DNA of 64,000 nt. It comes from a virus. Made by a program: the position numbers and the translations under genes. How positions within the stretch are numbered: position 1 is the stretch's first letter; every line of letters starts with the position of its first letter. Where the stretch lies: the IMG/VR virus record IMGVR_UViG_3300017963_000016, positions 29,472 through 93,471 of that record; one strand, given 5' to 3'. Shown here in pieces: positions 1 through 8,817 of the stretch. The notes under the pieces were generated by a model. That model was not told where the DNA came from and searched no databases. It saw only the letters and a list, made by a program, of their open reading frames with translations.

Positions 1-444
1 ATGCTCCATATCTTCTAGCCTCTTCTTTTCTTTCTCCTTTTCAAGATTTCCAGCAAAATTAATATTATCTCCTATTTGATTTGGCTCTTCAGGTATTTTA
101 AGTTTATTATCTTCATAATGATAATCTAGCTCACTAAAATCAAGAAAGCCTAAATTTATCATTAGATCGAAAAACCTAAAAAATTCACTATAACTAGTAA
201 ATAATCTTAATCTTGAATCTTTTTTTATAAATGGGTCGATTTGATTAAATAGATTTCGATCTTCATTAAAGCTTAGAGGAGAAAATCCTAATTCAATATC
301 AGTCAATTTTTCTAATTTGCTTTTCAAGAGTTTGAGAAAAATCTTTAATGTTTTATTAGAAATTACTCCCATGTTTACCTGTAATTTATTAGCCTTTTTC
401 TGAATCGCTTTTTTACTTTCTGTTATTATTGATAATGTAGTCAT
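1..444 (-). CDS. Hypothetical protein, C-terminus cut by window edge
   Basis: The frame is open for 148 codons and runs off the left edge, so the C-terminus is missing. The ribosome site decides the start: GGAGGA lies 9 bases before the ATG at 444, while the in-frame ATG at 453 would almost touch it. The visible part is polar and probably helical, ending in a Glu/Lys-rich stretch that may be coiled coil. I recognise no family. It follows the ASCH-domain gene after 76 bases. Confidence 0.7.
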   Translation of the reverse strand, partial: MTTLSIITESKKAIQKKANKLQVNMGVISNKTLKIFLKLLKSKLEKLTDIELGFSPLSFNEDRNLFNQIDPFIKKDSRLRLFTSYSEFFRFFDLMINLGFLDFSELDYHYEDNKLKIPEEPNQIGDNINFAGNLEKEKEKKRLEDMEH

Positions 445-520
445 ACTTATCATTCCTCCATATTTTTTTATATTGTTTTGTTTTTTTTCTGTTTTTTTCT
501 ATTTTTAGTAGATTTGGATA

Positions 521-2740
521 TTAAAACCATTCTGTTATTTTTTTCTGAATATATTTCTTATTATCTCCTGTTCTCTTAGATAATAATTCATAAAACTTAT
601 TAAAAGTTCTATAATTGCTAGGTCTCCAGATTTTAAAGTTAAAACATTTCTTAAATAAAATCAACTGTTGATAACTCATCTTTTTATGATGTTGGCCATT
701 GATAAAATCATAAGCCATTTCTTTTGAAAAATGTTGCTTTATAAATTTAAATCTCTCTCTAAAACCTGGAAAATCTTTAAGATAGTTAATTGTTATCTCT
801 CTAAGATATATCATTGTAATTAATCTCATTGATTGAATACTCATTCTAATAAAAATGTTTAATTCTTTCAATTTTAATATAATATTCTCTATACGTTGTA
901 ATTTAGTGTTTTTACCAATACCTCTTAAATATCTATCAATAACCTCATGATCTTTAGTTTTGAATATTAAATCTTCATTATCTTGAAGTTTATAGACTAT
1001 CTGTTGGCTTATTCTCTGGATTTCATGATCAATATCTTGATAATAAGTGCCTTTAGGAGCCAATTCAATATTTTTTCTTTTAAATATTTTTTTCAATAAG
1101 AGTAATCTTTTAACTGTAAGATTTGAAATATTTGGCTTAATATCCTGGAGAAATAATTTAAATGTATTTTTATTTAATCCTTTCAAGATCATATCTACAT
1201 TATCTTTGAAATCTTTTGTTGTTAAATCTGTTTGATTATTCAAACAACTCATTAGTTTTAGAGGCAACTCTACATTACTAGTAAAGTTTGCTCTAAACTC
1301 TTTTATTTTAGGTTTTATTCTTTCCATTAGGTATTTATAATCTTGAAATGAGAAATTGAATTTAGTTAAAATCTTCAATGAGCCAATAGTCTTCATTGAT
1401 TTATGCTCTATGAGTTTAATTAATTTATCCATTAAAGGAATATTTGAAATTCCTCCTTTGGTTTTTTTATTATACTCCATTATAAGAGCCTCCATATATT
1501 TAGAGATAAAATATTCTGTATAAGGTCGATCTTCCCATTTTATTTTTTTAGATAAGAATTTAATAAAAATATAACTTAGAGGAAGATAAGAGATTTTAGT
1601 CATAATATAATCTTCCTGATCTATAAACTCCTTATCATTAAGAAAATCGTAAATGAAAGCCTCTAAATTTTTTTGCTTTTGAGTTGAGATTGTTTTTTTA
1701 GGCTCCTTAAATAATACATTTGTTTTATATCCAATTGTTTTTGATAATAATATATCATAAATTTTGAAAAGATCGTTTTGATGTAATTCCTCTAAAATTA
1801 TATCTTGGAGAATTGCTTTAAATTCTATTAAATCGAAAATCCATAGATAACCTTGAGTTATTAGGTAGCTCTGAGTAGAGAGAGTTGTTATACCTTCCAA
1901 GAATCCCTGCTTATCCTCAATAATCCTTTTAGCTATTTCCTCCTTAAATACTTTAATAGCCTTAGGCTCTCCTACATCTACTAATTTCTTTAGTAGAGGA
2001 AATGCTAAGTTCCTCCTTAAAAGCCTGGTATCAAAATCATGCTCATACCAGGCCTGGAGATTACTACAATGCCCCCAAAATTCAGTTGTTTTATCTAATT
2101 GTTTTTCCATTTTTATATGTAAATCAAATTGTTTATTATTTCCCTCATGTTTGCCAACATAAGCCTCAGCCATTTCATCAATAGAATTTAAGATTCTGTT
2201 GTTAGGAATTGTTTTTTTTGGATTCACAAATAATAGATATTTACATTGATTAAATAATTGATAAGCTCCTCCCTTATTCTTTATATATATATTGGTTTGG
2301 TTATCTTGGAGCCTTAGCTGAATAAATTTACCAATTTGAAATATAAGTTTTTCTTTTGGATTATCCCATTCAAAGTATATAAATCTATCATCTTTTGAGG
2401 GATGAGATTTATAATAATTAATAAATTTAATATAGCTTTCAAAACCCTGCTTTATGGCTAAATTATCCCATGTGTCAAAAGTGTTTGGGGAGACTGTTCT
2501 AATAGCCTCTGCTGTTGTTCTTGGCATATCCGTTAATCTGAAGTGTCGTTTTCCTGTAATTGATACATCAAATATAAACTCCCTACTTTTATCTTTATTT
2601 ACAATCCAGATATGAGCTATATCTCCAATTCCTAATTTATTACGATAATCATTCTTTCCTACAGCTCTAATACTATTTTTTAGCTCCCCTGAAATTAATT
2701 TTGGCTTTAACCAACTCATAAAAGATAATACCTGATTCAT
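521..2740 (-). CDS. ASCH-domain protein with long helical C-terminal region
   Basis: At 739 residues this is the longest protein in the window. Residues 1-110 look like an ASCH (PUA-like) domain: a SWLKPKLISG start, a lysine before an SIR element, then GIGDIAHIWI and a Phe-Asp-Val strand. ASCH domains are often phage-borne and bind RNA or modified nucleotides. The remaining 600 residues are mainly helical and Lys/Ile/Leu-rich, with no motif I recognise. The start has AAGGAG six bases upstream, and ATGA overlaps the end of the upstream gene. ASCH proteins usually have 100 to 160 residues, so this is a fusion or a large unknown protein with an ASCH head. The domain call is moderately sure; function is unknown. 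Confidence 0.75.
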   Translation of the reverse strand: MNQVLSFMSWLKPKLISGELKNSIRAVGKNDYRNKLGIGDIAHIWIVNKDKSREFIFDVSITGKRHFRLTDMPRTTAEAIRTVSPNTFDTWDNLAIKQGFESYIKFINYYKSHPSKDDRFIYFEWDNPKEKLIFQIGKFIQLRLQDNQTNIYIKNKGGAYQLFNQCKYLLFVNPKKTIPNNRILNSIDEMAEAYVGKHEGNNKQFDLHIKMEKQLDKTTEFWGHCSNLQAWYEHDFDTRLLRRNLAFPLLKKLVDVGEPKAIKVFKEEIAKRIIEDKQGFLEGITTLSTQSYLITQGYLWIFDLIEFKAILQDIILEELHQNDLFKIYDILLSKTIGYKTNVLFKEPKKTISTQKQKNLEAFIYDFLNDKEFIDQEDYIMTKISYLPLSYIFIKFLSKKIKWEDRPYTEYFISKYMEALIMEYNKKTKGGISNIPLMDKLIKLIEHKSMKTIGSLKILTKFNFSFQDYKYLMERIKPKIKEFRANFTSNVELPLKLMSCLNNQTDLTTKDFKDNVDMILKGLNKNTFKLFLQDIKPNISNLTVKRLLLLKKIFKRKNIELAPKGTYYQDIDHEIQRISQQIVYKLQDNEDLIFKTKDHEVIDRYLRGIGKNTKLQRIENIILKLKELNIFIRMSIQSMRLITMIYLREITINYLKDFPGFRERFKFIKQHFSKEMAYDFINGQHHKKMSYQQLILFKKCFNFKIWRPSNYRTFNKFYELLSKRTGDNKKYIQKKITEWF

Positions 2741-2949
2741 AATCCTCTCCTTAATTTTTTTCTTTTAATAAATGAATTAGCATTATTCATAGCATTTAAA
2801 ATTCCCTTAGCTCCTCCAACTTTTAAAGTTGTTAGTAGTAATACCTTAGAGGCATTGATATAATCTTGATTATTTAGGAATTTGCTAAATAGCTTATTCA
2901 TTTTCTTTATTATTGGTAATCTTCTAGGTTTTTTAGGTATTACATACAT
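2737..2949 (-). CDS. Small basic hypothetical protein
   Basis: This 70-residue, strongly basic protein has runs such as KKPRRLP and FIKRKKLRRG at the two ends and a hydrophobic helix (residues 33-55) between. The charge suggests nucleic acid contact, but no family is recognised. It has AAGGAG upstream, and its stop overlaps the start of the ASCH gene, so the two are probably translationally coupled. Confidence 0.65.
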   Translation of the reverse strand: MYVIPKKPRRLPIIKKMNKLFSKFLNNQDYINASKVLLLTTLKVGGAKGILNAMNNANSFIKRKKLRRGL

Positions 2950-2962
2950 TTAATCAATCTCC

Positions 2963-3049
2963 TTAAATTATATTCCTTTTTTTATCTTTGATTTCTCTTT
3001 TCTTATCTTTCTCTTCTAGTTTATTAATCCTTTTTTTAAGCTCCTCCAT
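2963..3049 (-). CDS. Possible 28-residue coiled-coil peptide
   Basis: A short frame begins at an ATG inside the 3' end of the upstream winged-helix-like gene and encodes a Lys/Glu heptad-like peptide (MEELKKRINKLEEK...). It fills the gap between two sure genes. No good ribosome site precedes it, so it could be chance. Confidence 0.3.
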   Translation of the reverse strand: MEELKKRINKLEEKDKKREIKDKKRNII

Positions 3050-3482
3050 TAAACCCAACTCCACTATATATAATATTCCTCCTTATAAAATAATCTTGAA
3101 TAATTGGTATTATAGGCTTTATTTTTTGATTAAGCCTCATCCTCCAATTGTTTTTAATTAATAATTTTATTGTAAATCTATTTACCTCAGATAACCTATT
3201 ATCTTTAATCTCTTTTTTAAGTTTAGCTCCTGTTTCTTTTTCTGTATAGTCTATCATGCCATTCTCCAGGAGAATATAATTATCTCTTAATAAGAATGTA
3301 AATCCTGGAATAGAGGCTTGAATGATATAGCTTTCTTCAGTTAGTTTATTCATTGGTTTAATCTTATCTTTTAGATATGCTATAATATCTAATATAGGAG
3401 AGAAGTTTAAATGTTTAGAATCTAAGTATTCCAAGATTCTAAAATTCTTTAATGTAAGTAAATAATTTTTGTAATTAGTCAT
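3036..3482 (-). CDS. Winged-helix-like protein, family A copy 1
   Basis: This 148-residue protein is clearly related to the one at 12268-12672. Both carry FLL(R/K)(D/N)xYILL(E/K)NG and FT(I/L)KL(I/L)(V/I)KNNW, in the same order and spacing, and share RIL(E/I)YL near the N-terminus. The pattern of helices followed by a short hairpin (YILLENGMIDY) fits a divergent winged helix, but I recognise no named family. Its start overlaps the upstream small gene by eight bases (ATGACTAA). Confidence 0.8.
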   Translation of the reverse strand: MTNYKNYLLTLKNFRILEYLDSKHLNFSPILDIIAYLKDKIKPMNKLTEESYIIQASIPGFTFLLRDNYILLENGMIDYTEKETGAKLKKEIKDNRLSEVNRFTIKLLIKNNWRMRLNQKIKPIIPIIQDYFIRRNIIYSGVGFNGGA

Positions 3483-3630
3483 TATTAAATTGCTCCCTAA
3501 GTAGATTGATTAGTTTGTTCCTCTCCTTAATAACATTCTCTTTTGATATTTCTTGATCTTCAGCTTTTTTCTTTTCAGCCTCATAATCCTTATCTTCATA
3601 AAAATAATCTGGATTAGGTTTATATCCCAT
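3475..3630 (-). CDS. Small acidic/charged hypothetical protein
   Basis: This 51-residue gene has AGGAGG nine bases before the ATG at 3630; the in-frame ATG at 3636 is too close to that site. The protein starts MGYKPNPDYFYEDKDY and continues as a charged helix. Its ends overlap both neighbours, as expected for a packed operon. Function is unknown. Confidence 0.65.
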   Translation of the reverse strand: MGYKPNPDYFYEDKDYEAEKKKAEDQEISKENVIKERNKLINLLREQFNND

Positions 3631-3754
3631 TATCATAATCCTCCTTATAGCTTTTCTTTTTTCTCCTTAATTTCCAATGCTTTTCACACATTAACTTATC
3701 TTTATATCTTTTTTCATTACAGCCTTTTATTATACATTTGTTTTGATTATTCAT
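3620..3754 (-). CDS. Mini zinc-finger protein
   Basis: This 44-residue protein is built around one metal site: Cys7-x4-Cys12, then Cys23-x2-His26 in a CEKHW context. That pattern is common in small phage zinc fingers and in the N-terminus of some HNH nucleases. The C-terminal tail is basic (LRRKKKSYK). The start overlaps the stop of the glycosylase-like gene by one base (TAATG). No nuclease residues are present, so nucleic acid binding is the likely limit of what can be inferred. Confidence 0.7.
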   Translation of the reverse strand: MNNQNKCIIKGCNEKRYKDKLMCEKHWKLRRKKKSYKEDYDNGI

Positions 3755-4488
3755 TATAATCCCTCTTGAAATTGAGTTAAATCTTTAAATTTTGGTTTAC
3801 TTATTTCAATATTAAAAATATCATTCATATTCTTAATGAAAATTGGTTTGCCTCCATAACTAGGATGTTTAATATAAGTTATTTCAATATCAGGAATTTC
3901 ATTATTATCTTTCATTTCTGTTAAGCAATTAAAAGCAACTCTTCCTATACCATGAGCCTGAGTAAATTCAAATACTTCAAATAATTTCTGAATATATTTT
4001 TTTCCCTCTCTGATTTCTTTCTCATTTGGCTTTCTATTTGAATTAGGTAATAAATCGTGAGGATGAAAATTAAATGTATTGAACATTACACATTTCCAAA
4101 ATATCTCAGGGTTTTTTTCAAACCAAGAATAGACTATGGTAGCTGATCTCTCTTTTATTATTTTGCTCCTGGAAAGACTATATTCTGATCTATTCTTAGC
4201 AAATACTTTATGATGTTTTAGGATATAAGTGCTGGTAAATGGTATTCCTGAGTGTTTTAGGCCTGAATATCCTCCTGCTTCTCCTAATAATAAAATGGAG
4301 GCCTCATTATATAAGAGTTTTTTTAGATAGATATTTAGATTTTTATATTGAGGAGTTTTTATAATTAATCTTCCTGATCTATAAGGATTAAAAACAGTTT
4401 GAGTAGATTTTCTTAATGCTAGTGAAGTTAATAACTCATCTAATTCCCTTTCGATTACATCTCTTCTAATCCAATTCAATATACTCAC
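3754..4488 (-). CDS. Uracil-DNA glycosylase superfamily protein
   Basis: The UDG-superfamily signature is clear. Motif 1 GEAGGYSG (residues 69-76) is followed by GIPFTS (81-86), a central NTFNFHP (137-143) and motif 2 HPSYGG (208-213). Such enzymes remove uracil or other damaged bases from DNA. There is no Cys set for the iron-sulfur cluster of family 4 enzymes, so this is closer to phage-type members. Gly replaces the Pro common in motif 1 (GEAPG). Translation appears to start at a GTG overlapping the previous gene; a TTG at 4479 is an alternative. In an element with several DNA methylases it may repair deaminated bases or act on a modified base. Confidence 0.85.
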   Translation of the reverse strand: MSILNWIRRDVIERELDELLTSLALRKSTQTVFNPYRSGRLIIKTPQYKNLNIYLKKLLYNEASILLLGEAGGYSGLKHSGIPFTSTYILKHHKVFAKNRSEYSLSRSKIIKERSATIVYSWFEKNPEIFWKCVMFNTFNFHPHDLLPNSNRKPNEKEIREGKKYIQKLFEVFEFTQAHGIGRVAFNCLTEMKDNNEIPDIEITYIKHPSYGGKPIFIKNMNDIFNIEISKPKFKDLTQFQEGL

Positions 4489-4723
4489 TTTCCTTTATTC
4501 TTTTCTTGTATTCTTTCTTACTTTCTTCCCATTTAGTCATATCATATAGAAAAGGATTCTTAAAGCATGGCTCTCCATGTCTTGCACATCCTCCTAATCC
4601 ATTATTTTTAACATTACTGAACATAGGACAATCAAGACAATCATACTTAAATCTAGGCTCCCATTCATATAAGAGCTTAAATGTTCTTATTTTTGGTAAT
4701 ATAGGCTTAATCAAACTCAACAT
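4466..4723 (-). CDS. Cys-rich small protein
   Basis: This 85-residue protein has a Cys cluster CLDC, then C..HGEPC and no other known motif; a metal-binding knuckle is likely. The ATG at 4723 is preferred because AAGGG lies five bases upstream; a TTG at 4738 would lengthen it by five residues. It overlaps both neighbours by more than 15 bases. Function is unknown. Confidence 0.65.
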   Translation of the reverse strand: MLSLIKPILPKIRTFKLLYEWEPRFKYDCLDCPMFSNVKNNGLGGCARHGEPCFKNPFLYDMTKWEESKKEYKKRIKESEYIELD

Positions 4724-5303
4724 TCTCTCCCTTATCAATTAATTTCTTTAAGCAATCACAACAAACTATTTTTCCAAATTTAATATTAAATAGCTGAAAT
4801 TTATCATTTGTTTTTTTTCTAATAGTATACAATAAATACACATAGAAAATATCTATAAGATTTTCTTTACATTGATTACAGTTGTTATTATAATACCAAT
4901 ATTTTATAAAATCTTTCTCTTGGATATTACATTGAAATTTGAAAAAACAATTAAAACATTGGCTATTAATATTTGGATTAAATAAATGATAGTTTAATTC
5001 AGAGAGTGGAGAGAAAGATTGGGAATAAAGTAGCTTATCATTAATTTCTCTCCAGGAGTATTCTATTTTTTTATTTAATTTCTTGTCATATTCATAGATT
5101 CTCTTAAATTCAGGATTATCAAATGAGAAATAATTTTTACAGATAAATTGGATATGGTTTAGAGGAAATATAAATTGTATCTCAGGAGTTATAAAAGTTC
5201 CTTTTAGGAATTTATTTAGATTTGATTCTATTCTTTCTAGGCTTTCCTTTTGATGTTTATAAAAGAACTGAGCCATTTCCTTTATTATCTCAATCTTAGC
5301 CAT
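4707..5303 (-). CDS. Cys-rich protein, family B copy 1
   Basis: This 198-residue protein has a metal-binding C-terminal half: CFNCFFKFQC, then CNQC, then CCDCLKK. The same arrangement, with matching spacing and the same hydrophobic stretch between the second and third clusters, appears in the gene at 21017-21664. The two are duplicates within this element. The N-terminal 100 residues are helical. No named family is recognised. GAGG precedes the start at 5303. Confidence 0.8.
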   Translation of the reverse strand: MAKIEIIKEMAQFFYKHQKESLERIESNLNKFLKGTFITPEIQFIFPLNHIQFICKNYFSFDNPEFKRIYEYDKKLNKKIEYSWREINDKLLYSQSFSPLSELNYHLFNPNINSQCFNCFFKFQCNIQEKDFIKYWYYNNNCNQCKENLIDIFYVYLLYTIRKKTNDKFQLFNIKFGKIVCCDCLKKLIDKGENVEFD

Positions 5304-5724
5304 TTTTATTTCCTCTTGGATAATCTTTTTGAGTTATTTCTGAAAAATCATTTAATTTTTCTGGTTTTGGAGATAACCATTTTCCTCCAATATTTACCAA
5401 ACAATAATCTTTCTTTTCTTCTATCTCAGAGTCTAAGGATAATGTTAGCTCAGCCTCCTCTCTTATTTCCTCTAGGGCCTTTTCAATTTTTTTGAAAGAT
5501 TTAAATAATTCTTTTCTTTCTGTTTTATCAAATTCTAATCTCTTTTCTAGAGATTCATGATAATCTTTTATTACATTATTCAATTCCTCTGGAGTTATAT
5601 CAAGAGATTGAGCAATTTGATTATGGCTTTCTTTTGATTTACTAATGAAATCGAATATATTTTCATATACTAATTCTGGTTTTTTCTTTTTCTCTTTTTT
5701 TGGTCTCCCTCTTTTCTTAGCCAT
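5296..5724 (-). CDS. AT-hook and coiled-coil protein
   Basis: The protein opens with MAKKRGRPKKEKKKK. The RGRP core is the classic AT-hook that binds the minor groove of A+T-rich DNA. Residues 25-55 include an IAQSLDITPEEL segment that reads like a helix-turn-helix, and residues 60-100 are a charged coiled coil. A DNA-binding role is likely in so A+T-rich a genome. AAGGAGG precedes the start. Confidence 0.75.
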   Translation of the reverse strand: MAKKRGRPKKEKKKKPELVYENIFDFISKSKESHNQIAQSLDITPEELNNVIKDYHESLEKRLEFDKTERKELFKSFKKIEKALEEIREEAELTLSLDSEIEEKKDYCLVNIGGKWLSPKPEKLNDFSEITQKDYPRGNKNG

Positions 5725-6688
5725 TTTTATATTTCCTCCTTATATTATTTATTCGATCTTCTTTCTGCTGTTTCTCCCTCTTGATTCTCTCAATTTTCTG
5801 AGATAACTTTTCATTCCAAAATTTTACTTTATAACATCTAATTCCAAATAATAATTGAGATTTTGGAAATTTGAAAAAAATAGCAGGATCGGTTTTTTGA
5901 GTATAGAGAGTTATTTTAATTTTATCATAATCTTCATTGAATAGATTTACTATATTAGTCAAATGAGGATATAGATCATTTTTCATTAAACAATATCTAA
6001 AAGTATTATCTTTTCTATTATATTCATAAATAGTTATACCCTTAAGCTCTCTATAATAGCTCATTACTTCAGGTAATGTTTCTTCTTTTAATTTTTTAAA
6101 TTCGGTCCAGGAGAATTTTTTTTTAAAAATTAAATCACGAGCTTTATTTTTTTTAAAAGTGAAAATTATAGTTCCTGAGGAGTTTCTTAATAAGTTTGGC
6201 TCTTGGAAATAATATAGCTCAGGATTATTATTATAAAAAGGTCTTTTCTTATTATATTCTTTAGGATAATTCAGAAATAGACTTATTACAGGATTATTAA
6301 CAAATTTACAGAGCTTTTTAGAATTTCTAATACCTAATTGATTTCCCAATCTTAATAAAAACCCATCTTCATTTTCTAAAAGCCAATTAAAAGGCTCTTG
6401 AACTCTCTCCTGGAAATATTTTATTAAAACAAATAAAGCATTAAATCTTACTATGAAATTTGAATCAGAAATTAATAAATTTTCAAAAAGACTAAATAAG
6501 GATTTATCAATCTTGAAATCATTAGTAATAAATTCTTTTATACAAAACTCCCTAGCTTGAGAATATTGATATATCTCAGCCTCTTCTATGAAATAAGCTA
6601 GAGCCTCCTGATATTGATTTTGATCTAAGGCTCCTGATAAAAATCTTTCCTTAGTATTTTCAAATTTTTTAATAGGATTATGTATCAT
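5717..6688 (-). CDS. Hypothetical protein with helical-repeat N-terminus
   Basis: In this 323-residue protein, residues 60-115 have paired helices (IVRFNALFVLIKYF) that could be HEAT-like repeats. The middle has the phrase NNNPELYYF, close to NLNPELFYI in the gene at 6983. The last 30 residues are a basic coiled coil. No family is recognised. Confidence 0.75.
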   Translation of the reverse strand: MIHNPIKKFENTKERFLSGALDQNQYQEALAYFIEEAEIYQYSQAREFCIKEFITNDFKIDKSLFSLFENLLISDSNFIVRFNALFVLIKYFQERVQEPFNWLLENEDGFLLRLGNQLGIRNSKKLCKFVNNPVISLFLNYPKEYNKKRPFYNNNPELYYFQEPNLLRNSSGTIIFTFKKNKARDLIFKKKFSWTEFKKLKEETLPEVMSYYRELKGITIYEYNRKDNTFRYCLMKNDLYPHLTNIVNLFNEDYDKIKITLYTQKTDPAIFFKFPKSQLLFGIRCYKVKFWNEKLSQKIERIKREKQQKEDRINNIRRKYKNG

Positions 6689-6986
6689 TATTATTATTCC
6701 TCAGCTTTTCAAATTTCTTTTTAATGAATAAAAATCTACAATATTTTTCAATTATATTTTCTAATTTATCTGTTAATTCCCATTGGCTCCATTCCAAACA
6801 ATCTCCTCCATATTTATAGGCTCCACACTTTTTATCCTCATATTTATTACAGTTATGACAAATTATAGGAATTGTAAATTCATCAGGGAATCTAATTAAA
6901 GTAAATTCTCTAATATTATCCTCTATTCTAAAACAATTGCTTATAAGAAAATCTATATCTCTTAATTCAAAATCTAAATTGTTCAT
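6678..6986 (-). CDS. Small Cys-containing protein
   Basis: This 102-residue protein has a possible zinc site CHNCNKYEDKKC followed by GGDC. The rest is acidic N-terminally and basic C-terminally. TGAGG lies before the ATG, and the 3' end overlaps the next gene by 11 bases. Function is unknown. Confidence 0.7.
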   Translation of the reverse strand: MNNLDFELRDIDFLISNCFRIEDNIREFTLIRFPDEFTIPIICHNCNKYEDKKCGAYKYGGDCLEWSQWELTDKLENIIEKYCRFLFIKKKFEKLRNNNNDT

Positions 6987-7408
6987 TTAATTTTCCTCAG
7001 TAATTTTCTACTAAATATATAATTTACAATCTCATCTATAATATTTACTCCTGGATTCATTATTTCTAGTTTGGTTATCATTTGTTTTAGTCTATATGTA
7101 AAATCGGTTTGCCTTTTATAGTAAGGTAATATATAGAAAAGCTCAGGATTAAGATTATATGTTGCTTTAATCTTAGAATTATATTTTGGCTTTTTTCCAG
7201 GAACTACATTACTCTCTAAGCTCCAATTATTTTTAGTAAGATAATCCAAAAAATCTTGATAAAAAAAATCCCCTGAGAAAAATATACATCTAAAACATTT
7301 TCTTGATTTTATTTTAGCTTTTTTGCCTGAATATAATCTAATAATTGAAAATCTTTTTTTATAGTAAACCCATAATTCTTTACATTCATAACAGTAATAT
7401 ATTTTCAT
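6983..7408 (-). CDS. Zinc-ribbon-like protein
   Basis: The start is taken at the ATG at 7408, where GGAG lies eight bases upstream; a longer frame would need a TTG with no site. The 141-residue protein begins KIYYCYECKELW and has a second pair KCFRC at about residue 40, giving a four-Cys zinc ribbon. The gene at 24721 starts the same way (VYYCSECKLYWF), so this ribbon recurs. The remainder is unrecognised. Confidence 0.75.
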   Translation of the reverse strand: MKIYYCYECKELWVYYKKRFSIIRLYSGKKAKIKSRKCFRCIFFSGDFFYQDFLDYLTKNNWSLESNVVPGKKPKYNSKIKATYNLNPELFYILPYYKRQTDFTYRLKQMITKLEIMNPGVNIIDEIVNYIFSRKLLRKIK

Positions 7409-7409
7409 T

Positions 7410-7706
7410 TTAATAGCTCCAATCAAATTCCTCAATATGTTTTTTTAACTTATCAATTTTCAATTGAAATTTTGACTTTTTTTTAATATCTTTTATTTTG
7501 GTTTTTATATTTGAAATATCTACTTTAATAACGTGAAGTTGAGCGATTATATTTCTAGGAGGAATCATTTTCTTTTCTCTATTGTAATTAAAAGCCTCCT
7601 CCTCATATTCCTCAATCTTTTTATCTATTGTATTAAATAGACTAAGCAAAAAGTTCTTAGATACTTCTATTTCAGTAAACTCATCTATTTGTTTTTTTTT
7701 TGCCAT
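7410..7706 (-). CDS. Coiled-coil protein
   Basis: This 98-residue protein is mostly helical, with heptad-like Lys/Glu/Ile spacing from residue 20 to the end (SNIKTKIKDIKKK). It probably dimerises. No catalytic motif is seen. GAGG precedes the start, and the stop lies just beside the next start. Confidence 0.7.
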   Translation of the reverse strand: MAKKKQIDEFTEIEVSKNFLLSLFNTIDKKIEEYEEEAFNYNREKKMIPPRNIIAQLHVIKVDISNIKTKIKDIKKKSKFQLKIDKLKKHIEEFDWSY

Positions 7707-7731
7707 ATCTTTAGCCTCTGGATTGTATTCT

Positions 7732-8013
7732 CTATTTAATATTTTTTAATTTGATTAATTTGATAAATGGTTTACAAAATGATAAGTGTCTAGATATAGA
7801 AGAAAATACATGATATGCATTAAATTGTTTTTTACATAAAGGACAATTATAGTTTTTATGTTTTGGATTATAATCGAAAGGTATTTGTTTACAAATTTCG
7901 ATTTTTAATTTGATTAGCTCAGGAGATTCTTTTATAATAACTCTATCTCTAAAACAATCCTTACAAAAAAATCTATAAAAGATTAATTTATTACAAATCT
8001 TACATTTAGCCAT
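7732..8013 (-). CDS. Double zinc-finger protein
   Basis: The start at 8013 has GGGAGGAAG about 10 bases upstream. There are two metal sites: CKICNK with CKDC in the first 25 residues, then CPLCKKQF with H..C near residues 60-80. The second resembles a C2HC finger. Nucleic acid or protein binding is likely; the specific role is unknown. Confidence 0.75.
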   Translation of the reverse strand: MAKCKICNKLIFYRFFCKDCFRDRVIIKESPELIKLKIEICKQIPFDYNPKHKNYNCPLCKKQFNAYHVFSSISRHLSFCKPFIKLIKLKNIK

Positions 8014-8015
8014 TA

Positions 8016-8528
8016 TTAGTTCACTTCCTCCCATTTATCTGAATGTGATTTTAATCCTTTAAAATTATCTGGTAATTCTCTTGAATGATATTTTCTACCT
8101 ATTTTATTTTTATTCCAATTTCTTTTCAATTGCTTATAATATTTTTTGAAAGTGTATTCTGATTTAACAGGATTTAGCAATTTAACAAAATCCTGCTTAA
8201 CCTCATCATAATAATATAATCCTATACCATTCTCCTGTAATTTCTTAATTTGTTTCTCATTGGGTTTTTTAGGTATTAATATTGAATTATAAGGAGTAAA
8301 AACTCTATTCCCTAAGGCTTGAGCAAAAACAGGCATAAAGCCTTTTATCTTAGCCTCAATTCCTATTAATCTATTTTTCTCTCTAATAACAATATCAATC
8401 TTACTTTTATGGTAAGGAAATCCAGGAGCTAATTCTAATTTATATTCGATTTTATTCTTTTCTAAGGATTTACAAAATTCTTTAATCAATTCAATTTCAT
8501 AATTAAATTCATTTAATTTTTCTGTCAA
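8016..8528 (-). CDS. PD-(D/E)XK nuclease-like protein
   Basis: Residues 40-62 carry the core of a restriction-endonuclease-like fold: KSKIDIVIRE followed by LIGIEAKIKG, giving Asp45, Glu58 and Lys60 as a plausible metal site. A Gln-containing helix (AQALGNR) and a strand-helix unit (NSILIPKKP) follow, as in this superfamily. It may act as a small nuclease or VRR-like Holliday-type enzyme. It starts at TTG with GGAGGAG at proper distance. Fold-level call only. Confidence 0.7.
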   Translation of the reverse strand: MTEKLNEFNYEIELIKEFCKSLEKNKIEYKLELAPGFPYHKSKIDIVIREKNRLIGIEAKIKGFMPVFAQALGNRVFTPYNSILIPKKPNEKQIKKLQENGIGLYYYDEVKQDFVKLLNPVKSEYTFKKYYKQLKRNWNKNKIGRKYHSRELPDNFKGLKSHSDKWEEVN

Positions 8529-8817
8529 TTAAATCTCCTCCTGGTTTGTTTTTTCTTCTAGTTTTGAATTTATTAATTTTATCTTTACAATCATTACATA
8601 AAGGAATATTAGGGTCATCGGTTATTTGTTTATTACATTTCAGGCATAATTTCTTTCTAATCATTTTCTCCTCCTTTAATCTTTCATGGTAAAACCAATA
8701 GCAAAAATCACATATCCATTCATTATTGATCTTAATGAAAGCCTCATCTCCACATGAGCAAAAATCCATTTCCTCCCATTTATTCGATTCAAACTTAACT
8801 CTATTCATTAAGCTCAT
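8509..8817 (-). CDS. Double zinc-ribbon small protein
   Basis: Two four-Cys sites are visible in 102 residues: CSCG with CDFC, and CLKCNK with CNDC. The C-terminus is basic (KTRRKNKPGG). GGAGG lies about 10 bases before the ATG. It sits between a coiled-coil protein and the nuclease-like gene and overlaps both. Confidence 0.72.
   Translation of the reverse strand: MSLMNRVKFESNKWEEMDFCSCGDEAFIKINNEWICDFCYWFYHERLKEEKMIRKKLCLKCNKQITDDPNIPLCNDCKDKINKFKTRRKNKPGGDLIDRKIK

Noticed and set aside
7408-7435. TTG-extended N-terminus of the zinc-ribbon gene at 6983
   Set aside because: The ribosome site GGAG is placed for the ATG at 7408, not for the TTG.
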